From Ligustrum vulgare (Eukaryota > Streptophyta > Magnoliopsida > Lamiales > Oleaceae), in assembly GCA_963555705.1 (NCBI GenBank), contig OY743190.1, positions 15,879,491 through 15,943,490 on the forward strand: a stretch of 64,000 bases of DNA. Reading direction: 5' to 3'. Shown one piece after another: positions 12,190-25,594 of this stretch (within the stretch, counting starts at the first letter, position 1; each line of letters begins with the position of its first letter). Under the pieces are notes generated by a model that was given only the letters and a program-made list of their open reading frames with translations, did no database searches and was not told the origin of the DNA. The translations under genes were made by a program, and so were the position numbers.

Positions 12190-13408
12190 ATTTGACAAAG
12201 GCAGCAACAGAATAATTCAACTTACAGTTGGCAAAAAGAAATATTGGCGAAAACCAATTTGAAAAGCAGGAAATGAAACTACCTCTTGAAAACAACATCA
12301 GGAGTAGCCGACGGAGCAACCGCATCTGTCATATCAAATGTTGGTACTTCAGGAATTGGGAAAACAGGTCTTTGCCAATTCATCAATAATGACGACAAGG
12401 AAATGGAACATTTCCAAAATTTAAGAGTATGACTTTTTGTACCACGTTATTTCAATGTTAAAAGAACAATTAAAGCAGTAATTTAGTCATCAACAGGAAA
12501 TAAATGTTATTCAATGAACTTGAACATTCTGTACAATGATGTGGAAATCATTAAAACAAAGAGAAATATCTTCTTGTACTCGGTGATGGTTTTGATGCAC
12601 TAAGGCCACTGTTCAAGTGTGGACTTGATGGAAGCAAGATACTTGTCAAAAAGTTGCAATGGCTCCAGGCAATTCTAATTCTGCACATTCCTTGAAGGAT
12701 ATGACAAATGATGACCGCTGGAAAATATTGGAAGGGCGCCTTTCTTTTGATCAAACAAAAGAAGAGTAATTTCCTAATTTTCAAGCAACTGTCGAACAAC
12801 TAATGTGGAAATGTGAAGGTATTCCTTTGGCTTCAAAATTCTCGGTGGTCACATGTGCTCCAAGACAGATGATAAAGAGTGGTTATACGTTCAGAATAGT
12901 AATCTTTGGAATTTGGAGGCTTATAAAAATAAAATTTTACCTGCCCTACTTGTAAGTTACATGCATATGACGCTGTATCTCAAACACTGCTTTGTATTTT
13001 GCACGGTAATCCCAAAGAATTATGAAATCAAGGGTGAGAGATTAATCCGTATGCGGATGTCAATGTGCATAATTCTACCCGATGGTGGAAGCAAGGCACA
13101 GAACTGATAGCCACCAATAAACTAAATGTTCTGGATTCCTTCAATGCGCAGTGTTCTAAACAAGTCCTTCACTTTGTCGGCTGCATGTTTGAGTTGACAA
13201 AGCCAAATTCTAAATGCTTTATCGGCAAATTGTCGTTCTTCTGCATCTTGAATATGAGTTTGGACCATTGGCTACAAACTTTGGAGCTCCTTGAGCCTAT
13301 CATGTAGCTCCCAATAAACTTTTGAAGACTTGCTTGACGACATCAAATATTTGCGTAAGTAGGAAATGTATTATTCTACAAACTTCAGCAACCTAAGAAT
13401 CCGTGATG
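12190..13408 (+). repeat. Unit 11, type M variant
   Basis: 1,219 bp. C at 12330, T at 12448 and C at 13226, as in unit 9. Confidence 0.93.
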
Positions 13409-14627
13409 ATTTGACAAAGGCAGCAACAGAATAATTCAACTTACAGTTGGCAAAAAGAAATATTGGCGAAAACCAATTTGAAAAGCAGGAAATGAAACTA
13501 CCTCTTGAAAACAACATCAGGAGTAGCCGACGGAGCAACCGCATCTGTTATATCAAATGTTGGTACTTCAGGAATTGGGAAAACAGGTCTTTGCCAATTC
13601 ATCAATAATGACGACAAGGAAATGGAACATTTCCAAAATTTAAGAGTATGACTTTTTGTACCACGTGATTTCAATGTTAAAAGAACAATTAAAGCAGTAA
13701 TTTAGTCATCAACAGGAAATAAATGTTATTCAATGAACTTGAACATTCTGTACAATGATGTGGAAATCATTAAAACAAAGAGAAATATCTTCTTGTACTC
13801 GGTGATGGTTTTGATGCACTAAGGCCACTGTTCAAGTGTGGACTTGATGGAAGCAAGATACTTGTCAAAAAGTTGCAATGGCTCCAGGCAATTCTAATTC
13901 TGCACATTCCTTGAAGGATATGACAAATGATGACCGCTGGAAAATATTGGAAGGGCGCCTTTCTTTTGATCAAACAAAAGAAGAGTAATTTCCTAATTTT
14001 CAAGCAACTGTCGAACAACTAATGTGGAAATGTGAAGGTATTCCTTTGGCTTCAAAATTCTCGGTGGTCACATGTGCTCCAAGACAGATGATAAAGAGTG
14101 GTTATACGTTCAGAATAGTAATCTTTGGAATTTGGAGGCTTATAAAAATAAAATTTTACCTGCCCTACTTGTAAGTTACATGCATATGACGCTGTATCTC
14201 AAACACTGCTTTGTATTTTGCACGGTAATCCCAAAGAATTATGAAATCAAGGGTGAGAGATTAATCCGTATGCGGATGTCAATGTGCATAATTCTACCCG
14301 ATGGTGGAAGCAAGGCACAGAACTGATAGCCACCAATAAACTAAATGCTCTGGATTCCTTCAATGCGCAGTGTTCTAAACAAGTCCTTCACTTTGTCGGC
14401 TGCATGTTTGAGTTGACAAAGCCAAATTCTAAATGCTTTATCGGCAAATTGTCGTTCTTCTGCATCTTGAATATGAGTTTGGACCATTGGCTACAAACTT
14501 TGGAGCTCCTTGAGCCTATCATGTAGCTCCCAATAAACTTTTGAAGACTTGCTTGACGACATCAAATATTTGCGTAAGTAGGAAATGTATTATTCTACAA
14601 ACTTCAGCAACCTAAGAATCCGTGATG
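13409..14627 (+). repeat. Unit 12, type M
   Basis: 1,219 bp. Carries the CGGCAAA variant of units 9 and 11, but ATGCTCTGG instead of ATGTTCTGG. Confidence 0.93.
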
Positions 14628-15846
14628 ATTTGACAAAGGCAGCAACAGAATAATTCAACTTACAGTTGGCAAAAAGAAATATTGGCGAAAACCAATTTGA
14701 AAAGCAGGAAATGAAACTACCTCTTGAAAACAACATCAGGAGTAGCCGACGGAGCAACCGCATCTGTTATATCAAATGTTGGTACTTCAGGAATTGGGAA
14801 AACAGGTCTTTGCCAATTCATCAATAATGACGACAAGGAAATGGAACATTTCCAAAATTTAAGAGTATGACTTTTTGTACCACGTGATTTCAATGTTAAA
14901 AGAACAATTAAAGCAGTAATTTAGTCATCAACAGGAAATAAATGTTATTCAATGAACTTGAACATTCTGTACAATGATGTGGAAATCATTAAAACAAAGA
15001 GAAATATCTTCTTGTACTCGGTGATGGTTTTGATGCACTAAGGCCACTGTTCAAGTGTGGACTTGATGGAAGCAAGATACTTGTCAAAAAGTTGCAATGG
15101 CTCCAGGCAATTCTAATTCTGCACATTCCTTGAAGGATATGACAAATGATGACCGCTGGAAAATATTGGAAGGGCGCCTTTCTTTTGATCAAACAAAAGA
15201 AGAGTAATTTCCTAATTTTCAAGCAACTGTCGAACAACTAATGTGGAAATGTGAAGGTATTCCTTTGGCTTCAAAATTCTCGGTGGTCACATGTGCTCCA
15301 AGACAGATGATAAAGAGTGGTTATACGTTCAGAATAGTAATCTTTGGAATTTGGAGGCTTATAAAAATAAAATTTTACCTGCCCTACTTGTAAGTTACAT
15401 GCATATGACGCTGTATCTCAAACACTGCTTTGTATTTTGCACGGTAATCCCAAAGAATTATGAAATCAAGGGTGAGAGATTAATCCGTATGCGGATGTCA
15501 ATGTGCATAATTCTACCCGATGGTGGAAGCAAGGCACAGAACTGATAGCCACCAATAAACTAAATGCTCTGGATTCCTTCAATGCGCAGTGTTCTAAACA
15601 AGTCCTTCACTTTGTCGGCTGCATGTTTGAGTTGACAAAGCCAAATTCTAAATGCTTTATCGGCAAATTGTCGTTCTTCTGCATCTTGAATATGAGTTTG
15701 GACCATTGGCTACAAACTTTGGAGCTCCTTGAGCCTATCATGTAGCTCCCAATAAACTTTTGAAGACTTGCTTGACGACATCAAATATTTGCGTAAGTAG
15801 GAAATGTATTATTCTACAAACTTCAGCAACCTAAGAATCCGTGATG
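14628..15846 (+). repeat. Unit 13, type M
   Basis: 1,219 bp. Same variant combination as unit 12; the pair look like a recent one-unit duplication. Confidence 0.93.
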
Positions 15847-17065
15847 ATTTGACAAAGGCAGCAACAGAATAATTCAACTTACAGTTGGCAAAAAGAAATA
15901 TTGGCGAAAACCAATTTGAAAAGCAGGAAATGAAACTACCTCTTGAAAACAACATCAGGAGTAGCCGACGGAGCAACCGCATCTGTTATATCAAATGTTG
16001 GTACTTCAGGAATTGGGAAAACAGGTCTTTGCCAATTCATCAATAATGACGACAAGGAAATGGAACATTTCCAAAATTTAAGAGTATGACTTTTTGTACC
16101 ACGTGATTTCAATGTTAAAAGAACAATTAAAGCAGTAATTTAGTCATCAACAGGAAATAAATGTTATTCAATGAACTTGAACATTCTGTACAATGATGTG
16201 GAAATCATTAAAACAAAGAGAAATATCTTCTTGTACTCGGTGATGGTTTTGATGCACTAAGGCCACTGTTCAAGTGTGGACTTGATGGAAGCAAGATACT
16301 TGTCAAAAAGTTGCAATGGCTCCAGGCAATTCTAATTCTGCACATTCCTTGAAGGATATGACAAATGATGACCGCTGGAAAATATTGGAAGGGCGCCTTT
16401 CTTTTGATCAAACAAAAGAAGAGTAATTTCCTAATTTTCAAGCAACTGTCGAACAACTAATGTGGAAATGTGAAGGTATTCCTTTGGCTTCAAAATTCTC
16501 GGTGGTCACATGTGCTCCAAGACAGATGATAAAGAGTGGTTATACGTTCAGAATAGTAATCTTTGGAATTTGGAGGCTTATAAAAATAAAATTTTACCTG
16601 CCCTACTTGTAAGTTACATGCATATGACGCTGTATCTCAAACACTGCTTTGTATTTTGCACGGTAATCCCAAAGAATTATGAAATCAAGGGTGAGAGATT
16701 AATCCGTATGCGGATGTCAATGTGCATAATTCTACCCGATGGTGGAAGCAAGGCACAGAACTGATAGCCACCAATAAACTAAATGCTCTGGATTCCTTCA
16801 ATGCGCAGTGTTCTAAACAAGTCCTTCACTTTGTCGGCTGCATGTTTGAGTTGACAAAGCCAAATTCTAAATGCTTTATCGGTAAATTGTCGTTCTTCTG
16901 CATCTTGAATATGAGTTTGGACCATTGGCTACAAACTTTGGAGCTCCTTGAGCCTATCATGTAGCTCCCAATAAACTTTTGAAGACTTGCTTGACGACAT
17001 CAAATATTTGCGTAAGTAGGAAATGTATTATTCTACAAACTTCAGCAACCTAAGAATCCGTGATG
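15847..17065 (+). repeat. Unit 14, type M
   Basis: 1,219 bp. Last unit with AAGAGTATG and GTACCACG. Confidence 0.93.
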
Positions 17066-18284
17066 ATTTGACAAAGGCAGCAACAGAATAATTCAACTTA
17101 CAGTTGGCAAAAAGAAATATTGGCGAAAACCAATTTGAAAAGCAGGAAATGAAACTACCTCTTGAAAACAACATCAGGAGTAGCCGACGGAGCAACCGCA
17201 TCTGTTATATCAAATGTTGGTACTTCAGGAATTGGGAAAACAGGTCTTTGCCAATTCATCAATAATGACGACAAGGAAATGGAACATTTCCAAAATTTAA
17301 GAATATGACTTTTTGTATCACGTGATTTCAATGTTAAAAGAACAATTAAAGCAGTAATTTAGTCATCAACAGGAAATAAATGTTATTCAATGAACTTGAA
17401 CATTCTGTACAATGATGTGGAAATCATTAAAACAAAGAGAAATATCTTCTTGTACTCGGTGATGGTTTTGATGCACTAAGGCCACTGTTCAAGTGTGGAC
17501 TTGATGGAAGCAAGATACTTGTCAAAAAGTTGCAATGGCTCCAGGCAATTCTAATTCTGCACATTCCTTGAAGGATATGACAAATGATGACCGCTGGAAA
17601 ATATTGGAAGGGCGCCTTTCTTTTGATCAAACAAAAGAAGAGTAATTTCCTAATTTTCAAGCAACTGTCGAACAACTAATGTGGAAATGTGAAGGTATTC
17701 CTTTGGCTTCAAAATTCTCGGTGGTCACATGTGCTCCAAGACAGATGATAAAGAGTGGTTATACCTTCAGAATAGTAATCTTTGGAATTTGGAGTCTTAT
17801 AAAAATAAAATTTTACCTGCCCTACTTGTAAGTTACATGCATATGACGCTGTATCTCAAACACTGCTTTGTATTTTGCACGGTAATCCCAAAGAATTATG
17901 AAATCAAGGGTGAGAGATTAATCCGTATGCGGATGTCAATGTGCATAATTCTACCCGATGGTGGAAGCAAGGCACAGAACTGATAGCCACCAATAAACTA
18001 AATGCTCTGGATTCCTTCAATGCGCAGTGTTCTAAACAAGTCCTTCACTTTGTCGGCTGCATGTTTGAGTTGACAAAGCCAAATTCTAAATGCTTTATCG
18101 GTAAATTGTCGTTCTTCTGCATCTTGAATATGAGTTTGGACCATTGGCTACAAACTTTGGAGCTCCTTGAGCCTATCATGTAGCTCCCAATAAACTTTTG
18201 AAGACTTGCTTGACGACATCAAATATTTGCGTAAGTAGGAAATGTATTATTCTACAAACTTCAGCAACCTAAGAATCCGTGATG
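17066..18284 (+). repeat. Unit 15, M/A transition
   Basis: 1,219 bp. First unit of the AAGAATATG/GTATCACG haplotype in the main run. Middle is A type (TACCTTCAG, GGAGTCTTA); right half is still M type with the CC stop. Confidence 0.92.
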
Positions 18285-19503
18285 ATTTGACAAAGGCAGC
18301 AACAGAATAATTCAACTTACAGTTGGCAAAAAGAAATATTGGCGAAAACCAATTTGAAAAGCAGGAAATGAAACTACCTCTTGAAAACAACATCAGGAGT
18401 AGCCGACGGAGCAACCGCATCTGTTATATCAAATGTTGGTACTTCAGGAATTGGGAAAACAGGTCTTTGCCAATTCATCAATAATGACGACAAGGAAATG
18501 GAACATTTCCAAAATTTAAGAATATGACTTTTTGTATCACGTGATTTCAATGTTAAAAGAACAATTAAAGCAGTAATTTAGTCATCAACAGGAAATAAAT
18601 GTTATTCAATGAACTTGAACATTCTGTACAATGATGTGGAAATCATTAAAACAAAGAGAAATATCTTCTTGTACTCGGTGATGGTTTTGATGCACTAAGG
18701 CCACTGTTCAAGTGTGGACTTGATGGAAGCAAGATACTTGTCAAAAAGTTGCAATGGCTCCAGGCAATTCTAATTCTGCACATTCCTTGAAGGATATGAC
18801 AAATGATGACCGCTGGAAAATATTGGAAGGGCGCCTTTCTTTTGATCAAACAAAAGAAGAGTAATTTCCTAATTTTCAAGCTACTGTCGAACAACTAATG
18901 TGGAAATGTGAAGGTATTCCTTTGGCTTCAAAATTCTCGGTGGTCACATGTGCTCCAAGACAGATGATAAAGAGTGGTTATACCTTCAGAATAGTAATCT
19001 TTGGAATTTGGAGTCTTATAAAAATAAAATTTTACCTGCCCTACTTGTAAGTTACATGCATATGACGCTGTATCTCAAACACTGCTTTGTATTTTGCACG
19101 GTAATCCCAAAGAATTATGAAATCAAGGGTGAGAGATTAATCCGTATGCGGATGTCAATGTGCATAATTCTACCCGATGGTGGAAGCAAGGCACAGAACT
19201 GATAGCCACCAATAAACTAAATGTTCTGGATTCCTTCAATGCGCAGTGTTCTAAACAAGTCCTTCACTTTGTCGGCTGCATGTTTGAGTTGACAAAGCCA
19301 AATTCTAAATGCTTTATCGGTAAATTGTCGTTCTTCTGCATCTTGAATATGAGTTTGGACCATTGGCTTCAAACTCTGGAGCTCCTTCAACCTATCATGT
19401 AGCTCCCAATAAACTTTTGAAGACTTGCTTGACGACATCAAATATTTGCGTAAGTAGGAAATGTATTATTCTACAAACTTCAGCAACCTAAGAATCCGTG
19501 ATG
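18285..19503 (+). repeat. Unit 16, subtype A
   Basis: 1,219 bp. First full A unit, but with the AAGCTACTG base otherwise seen in C and in units 50-53. Confidence 0.93.
19217..19438 (-). pseudogene. Open Rx_N coiled-coil frame, 73 codons, antisense (unit 16)
   Basis: First copy in which the CC segment is open from ATG (19438) to TAG. Codon 24 is AAG (Lys) instead of TAG, giving LQSLKPMVQTHIQDAEERQF; codon 17 is TTG. In CNL proteins this region forms the N-terminal four-helix coiled-coil domain used for signalling and partner binding. Here it is cut off at both ends: there is no normal N-terminus before KVYWEL and nothing after RTLRIEGIQNI. The + strand change CTA to CTT comes linked to CTCTGG and CTTCAACC. 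It may be the ancestral state or a later change. No promoter was recognised upstream, on the linker side. Confidence 0.75.
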
Positions 19504-20721
19504 ATTTGACAAAGGCAGCAACAGAATAATTCAACTTACAGTTGGCAAAAAGAAATATTGGCGAAAACCAATTTGAAAAGCAGGAAATGAAACTACCTCT
19601 TGAAAACAACATCAGGAGTAGCCGACGGAGCAACCGCATCTGTTATATCAAATGTTGGTACTTCAGGAATTGGGAAAACAGGTCTTTGCCAATTCATCAA
19701 TAATGACGACAAGGAAATGGAACATTTCCAAAATTTAAGAATATGACTTTTTGTATCACGTGATTTCAATGTTAAAAGAACAATTAAAGCAGTAATTTAG
19801 TCATCAACAGGAAATAAATGTTATTCAATGAACTTGAACATTCTGTACAATGATGTGGAAATCATTAAAACAAAAGAAATATCTTCTTGTACTCGGTGAT
19901 GGTTTTGATGCACTAAGGCCACTGTTCAAGTGTGGACTTGATGGAAGCAAGATACTTGTACAAAAGTTGCAATGGCTCCCGGCAATTTTAATTCTGCACA
20001 TTCTTTGAAGGATATGACAAATGATGACCGCTGGAAAATATTGGAAGGGCGCCTTTCTTTTGATCAAACAAAAGAAGAGTAATTTCCTAATTTTCAAGCA
20101 ACTGTCGAACAACTAATGTGGAAATGTGAAGGTATTCCTTTGGCTTCAAAATTCTCGGTGGTCACATGTGCTCCAAGACAGATGATAAAGAGTGGTTATA
20201 CGTTCAGAATAGTAATCTTTGGAATTTGGAGGCTTATAAAAATAAAATTTTACCTGCCCTACTTGTAAGTTACATGCATATGACGCTGTATCTCAAACAC
20301 TGCTTTGTATTTTGCACGGTAATCCCAAAGAATTATGAAATCAAGGGTGAGAGATTAATCCGTATGCGGATGTCAATGTGCATAATTCTACCCGATGGTG
20401 GAAGCAAGGCACAGAATTGATAGCCACCAATAAACTAAATGTTCTGGATTCCTTCAATGCGCAGTGTTCTAAACAAGTCCTTCACTTTGTCGGCTGCATG
20501 TTTGAGTTGACAAAGCCAAATTCTAAATGCTTTATCGGTAAATTGTCGTTCTTCTGCATCTTGAATATGAGTTTGGACCATTGGCTACAAACTCTGGAGC
20601 TCCTTGAACCTATCATGTAGCTCCCAATAAACTTTTGAAGACTTGCTTGACGACATCAAATATTTGCGTAAGTAGGAAATGTATTATTCTACAAACTTCA
20701 GCAACCTAAGAATCCGTGATG
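19504..20721 (+). repeat. Unit 17, subtype B
   Basis: 1,218 bp. First B copy. Confidence 0.93.
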
Positions 20722-21939
20722 ATTTGACAAAGGCAGCAACAGAATAATTCAACTTACAGTTGGCAAAAAGAAATATTGGCGAAAACCAATTTGAAAAGCA
20801 GGAAATGAAACTACCTCTTGAAAACAACATCAGGAGTAGCCGACGGAGCAACCGCATCTGTTATATCAAATGTTGGTACTTCAGGAATTGGGAAAACAGG
20901 TCTTTGCCAATTCATCAATAATGACGACAAGGAAATGGAACATTTCCAAAATTTAAGAATATGACTTTTTGTATCACGTGATTTCAATGTTAAAAGAACA
21001 ATTAAAGCAGTAATTTAGTCATCAACAGGAAATAAATGTTATTCAATGAACTTGAACATTCTGTACAATGATGTGAAAATCATTAAAACAAAAGAAATAT
21101 CTTCTTGTACTCGGTGATGGTTTTGATGCACTAAGGCCACTGTTCAAGTGTGGACTTGATGGAAGCAAGATACTTGTCAAAAGGTTGCAATGGCTCCGGG
21201 CAATTCTAATTCTGCACATTCCTTGAAGGATATGACAAATGATGACCGCTGGAAAATATTGGAAGGGCGCCTTTCTTTTGATCAAACAAAAGAAGAGTAA
21301 TTTCCTAATTTTCAAGCTACTGTCGAACAACTAATGTGGAAATGTGAAGGTATTCCTTTGGCTTCAAAATTCTCGGTGGTCACATGTGCTCCAAGACAGA
21401 TGATAAAGAGTGGTTATACGTTCAGAATAGTAATCTTTGGAATTTGGAGGCTTATAAAAATAAAATTTTACCTGCCCTACTTGTAAGTTACATGCATATG
21501 ACGCTGTATCTCAAACACTGCTTTGTATTTTGCACGGTAATCCCAAAGAATTATGAAATCAAGGGTGAGAGATTAATCGGTATGCGGATGTCAATGTGCA
21601 TAATTCTACCCGATGGTGGAAGCAAGGCACAGAACTGATAGCCACCAATAAACTAAATGCTCTGGATTCCTTCAATGCGCAGTGTTCTAAACAAGTCCTT
21701 CACTTTGTCGGCTGCATGTTTGAGTTGACAAAGCCAAATTCTAAATGCTTTATCGGTAAATTGTCGTTCTTCTGCATCTTGAATATGAGTTTGGACCATT
21801 GGCTACAAACTTTGGAGCTCCTTGAGCCTATCATGTAGCTCCCAATAAACTTTTGAAGACTTGCTTGACGACATCAAATATTTGCGTAAGTAGGAAATGT
21901 ATTATTCTACAAACTTCAGCAACCTAAGAATCCGTGATG
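20722..21939 (+). repeat. Unit 18, subtype C, early form
   Basis: 1,218 bp. C left half with an M-type right half (ATGCTCTGG, CTTTGG, GAGCC). Private G at 21579. Confidence 0.93.
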
Positions 21940-23158
21940 ATTTGACAAAGGCAGCAACAGAATAATTCAACTTACAGTTGGCAAAAAGAAATATTGGCGA
22001 AAACCAATTTGAAAAGCAGGAAATGAAACTACCTCTTGAAAACAACATCAGGAGTAGCCGACGGAGCAACCGCATCTGTTATATCAAATGTTGGTACTTC
22101 AGGAATTGGGAAAACAGGTCTTTGCCAATTCATCAATAATGACGACAAGGAAATGGAACATTTCCAAAATTTAAGAATATGACTTTTTGTATCACGTGAT
22201 TTCAATGTTAAAAGAACAATTAAAGCAGTAATTTAGTCATCAACAGGAAATAAATGTTATTCAATGAACTTGAACATTCTGTACAATGATGTGGAAATCA
22301 TTAAAACAAAGAGAAATATCTTCTTGTACTCGGTGATGGTTTTGATGCACTAAGGCCACTGTTCAAGTGTGGACTTGATGGAAGCAAGATACTTGTCAAA
22401 AAGTTGCAATGGCTCCAGGCAATTCTAATTCTGCACATTCCTTGAAGGATATGACAAATGATGACCGCTGGAAAATATTGGAAGGGCGCCTTTCTTTTGA
22501 TCAAACAAAAGAAGAGTAATTTCCTAATTTTCAAGCAACTGTCGAACAACTAATGTGGAAATGTGAAGGTATTCCTTTGGCTTCAAAATTCTCGGTGGTC
22601 ACATGTGCTCCAAGACAGATGATAAAGAGTGGTTATACCTTCAGAATAGTAATCTTTGGAATTTGGAGTCTTATAAAAATAAAATTTTACCTGCCCTACT
22701 TGTAAGTTACATGCATATGACGCTGTATCTCAAACACTGCTTTGTATTTTGCACGGTAATCCCAAAGAATTATGAAATCAAGGGTGAGAGATTAATCCGT
22801 ATGCGGATGTCAATGTGCATAATTCTACCCGATGGTGGAAGCAAGGCACAGAACTGATAGCCACCAATAAACTAAATGTTCTGGATTCCTTCAATGCGCA
22901 GTGTTCTAAACAAGTCCTTCACTTTGTCGGCTGCATGTTTGAGTTGACAAAGCCAAATTCTAAATGCTTTATCGGTAAATTGTCGTTCTTCTGCATCTTG
23001 AATATGAGTTTGGACCATTGGCTTCAAACTCTGGAGCTCCTTCAACCTATCATGTAGCTCCCAATAAACTTTTGAAGACTTGCTTGACGACATCAAATAT
23101 TTGCGTAAGTAGGAAATGTATTATTCTACAAACTTCAGCAACCTAAGAATCCGTGATG
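21940..23158 (+). repeat. Unit 19, subtype A
   Basis: 1,219 bp with GGAGTCTTA. Confidence 0.93.
22872..23093 (-). pseudogene. Open Rx_N coiled-coil frame, antisense (unit 19)
   Basis: Encodes the same 73 residues as the copy at 19217, one higher-order period (3,655 bases) away. Confidence 0.75.
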
Positions 23159-24376
23159 ATTTGACAAAGGCAGCAACAGAATAATTCAACTTACAGTTGG
23201 CAAAAAGAAATATTGGCGAAAACCAATTTGAAAAGCAGGAAATGAAACTACCTCTTGAAAACAACATCAGGAGTAGCCGACGGAGCAACCGCATCTGTTA
23301 TATCAAATGTTGGTACTTCAGGAATTGGGAAAACAGGTCTTTGCCAATTCATCAATAATGACGACAAGGAAATGGAACATTTCCAAAATTTAAGAATATG
23401 ACTTTTTGTATCACGTGATTTCAATGTTAAAAGAACAATTAAAGCAGTAATTTAGTCATCAACAGGAAATAAATGTTATTCAATGAACTTGAACATTCTG
23501 TACAATGATGTGGAAATCATTAAAACAAAAGAAATATCTTCTTGTACTCGGTGATGGTTTTGATGCACTAAGGCCACTGTTCAAGTGTGGACTTGATGGA
23601 AGCAAGATACTTGTACAAAAGTTGCAATGGCTCCCGGCAATTTTAATTCTGCACATTCTTTGAAGGATATGACAAATGATGACCGCTGGAAAATATTGGA
23701 AGGGCGCCTTTCTTTTGATCAAACAAAAGAAGAGTAATTTCCTAATTTTCAAGCAACTGTCGAACAACTAATGTGGAAATGTGAAGGTATTCCTTTGGCT
23801 TCAAAATTCTCGGTGGTCACATGTGCTCCAAGACAGATGATAAAGAGTGGTTATACGTTCAGAATAGTAATCTTTGGAATTTGGAGGCTTATAAAAATAA
23901 AATTTTACCTGCCCTACTTGTAAGTTACATGCATATGACGCTGTATCTCAAACACTGCTTTGTATTTTGCACGGTAATCCCAAAGAATTATGAAATCAAG
24001 GGTGAGAGATTAATCCGTATGCGGATGTCAATGTGCATAATTCTACCCGATGGTGGAAGCAAGGCACAGAATTGATAGCCACCAATAAACTAAATGTTCT
24101 GGATTCCTTCAATGCGCAGTGTTCTAAACAAGTCCTTCACTTTGTCGGCTGCATGTTTGAGTTGACAAAGCCAAATTCTAAATGCTTTATCGGTAAATTG
24201 TCGTTCTTCTGCATCTTGAATATGAGTTTGGACCATTGGCTACAAACTCTGGAGCTCCTTGAACCTATCATGTAGCTCCCAATAAACTTTTGAAGACTTG
24301 CTTGACGACATCAAATATTTGCGTAAGTAGGAAATGTATTATTCTACAAACTTCAGCAACCTAAGAATCCGTGATG
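23159..24376 (+). repeat. Unit 20, subtype B
   Basis: 1,218 bp. First of two adjacent B units. Confidence 0.93.
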
Positions 24377-25594
24377 ATTTGACAAAGGCAGCAACAGAAT
24401 AATTCAACTTACAGTTGGCAAAAAGAAATATTGGCGAAAACCAATTTGAAAAGCAGGAAATGAAACTACCTCTTGAAAACAACATCAGGAGTAGCCGACG
24501 GAGCAACCGCATCTGTTATATCAAATGTTGGTACTTCAGGAATTGGGAAAACAGGTCTTTGCCAATTCATCAATAATGACGACAAGGAAATGGAACATTT
24601 CCAAAATTTAAGAATATGACTTTTTGTATCACGTGATTTCAATGTTAAAAGAACAATTAAAGCAGTAATTTAGTCATCAACAGGAAATAAATGTTATTCA
24701 ATGAACTTGAACATTCTGTACAATGATGTGGAAATCATTAAAACAAAAGAAATATCTTCTTGTACTCGGTGATGGTTTTGATGCACTAAGGCCACTGTTC
24801 AAGTGTGGACTTGATGGAAGCAAGATACTTGTACAAAAGTTGCAATGGCTCCCGGCAATTTTAATTCTGCACATTCTTTGAAGGATATGACAAATGATGA
24901 CCGCTGGAAAATATTGGAAGGGCGCCTTTCTTTTGATCAAACAAAAGAAGAGTAATTTCCTAATTTTCAAGCAACTGTCGAACAACTAATGTGGAAATGT
25001 GAAGGTATTCCTTTGGCTTCAAAATTCTCGGTGGTCACATGTGCTCCAAGACAGATGATAAAGAGTGGTTATACGTTCAGAATAGTAATCTTTGGAATTT
25101 GGAGGCTTATAAAAATAAAATTTTACCTGCCCTACTTGTAAGTTACATGCATATGACGCTGTATCTCAAACACTGCTTTGTATTTTGCACGGTAATCCCA
25201 AAGAATTATGAAATCAAGGGTGAGAGATTAATCCGTATGCGGATGTCAATGTGCATAATTCTACCCGATGGTGGAAGCAAGGCACAGAATTGATAGCCAC
25301 CAATAAACTAAATGTTCTGGATTCCTTCAATGCGCAGTGTTCTAAACAAGTCCTTCACTTTGTCGGCTGCATGTTTGAGTTGACAAAGCCAAATTCTAAA
25401 TGCTTTATCGGTAAATTGTCGTTCTTCTGCATCTTGAATATGAGTTTGGACCATTGGCTACAAACTCTGGAGCTCCTTGAACCTATCATGTAGCTCCCAA
25501 TAAACTTTTGAAGACTTGCTTGACGACATCAAATATTTGCGTAAGTAGGAAATGTATTATTCTACAAACTTCAGCAACCTAAGAATCCGTGATG
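24377..25594 (+). repeat. Unit 21, subtype B (extra)
   Basis: 1,218 bp. Second adjacent B; no difference from unit 20 was noticed. Confidence 0.93.

Larger units (their letters stand above)
1..18284 (+). repeat. Array block I: M-type monomers (units 1-15)
   Basis: Fifteen units without trimeric order. Typical copies are 1,219 bp and carry AAGAGTATG followed by GTACCACG in the RNBS-A region, AAAGAGAAAT before kinase 2, and CTACAAACTTTGG with CTTGAGCC over the antisense CC. Units 3 and 4 depart from this haplotype. Unit 15 switches to the AAGAATATG/GTATCACG haplotype that holds for the rest of the window, and it begins the A-type middle section. Confidence 0.9.

Noticed and set aside
19217..19441. 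TTG at 19441 as the start of the antisense CC frame
   Set aside because: The next codon is ATG, and plant nuclear genes rarely start at TTG. The true N-terminus of the domain is missing anyway.
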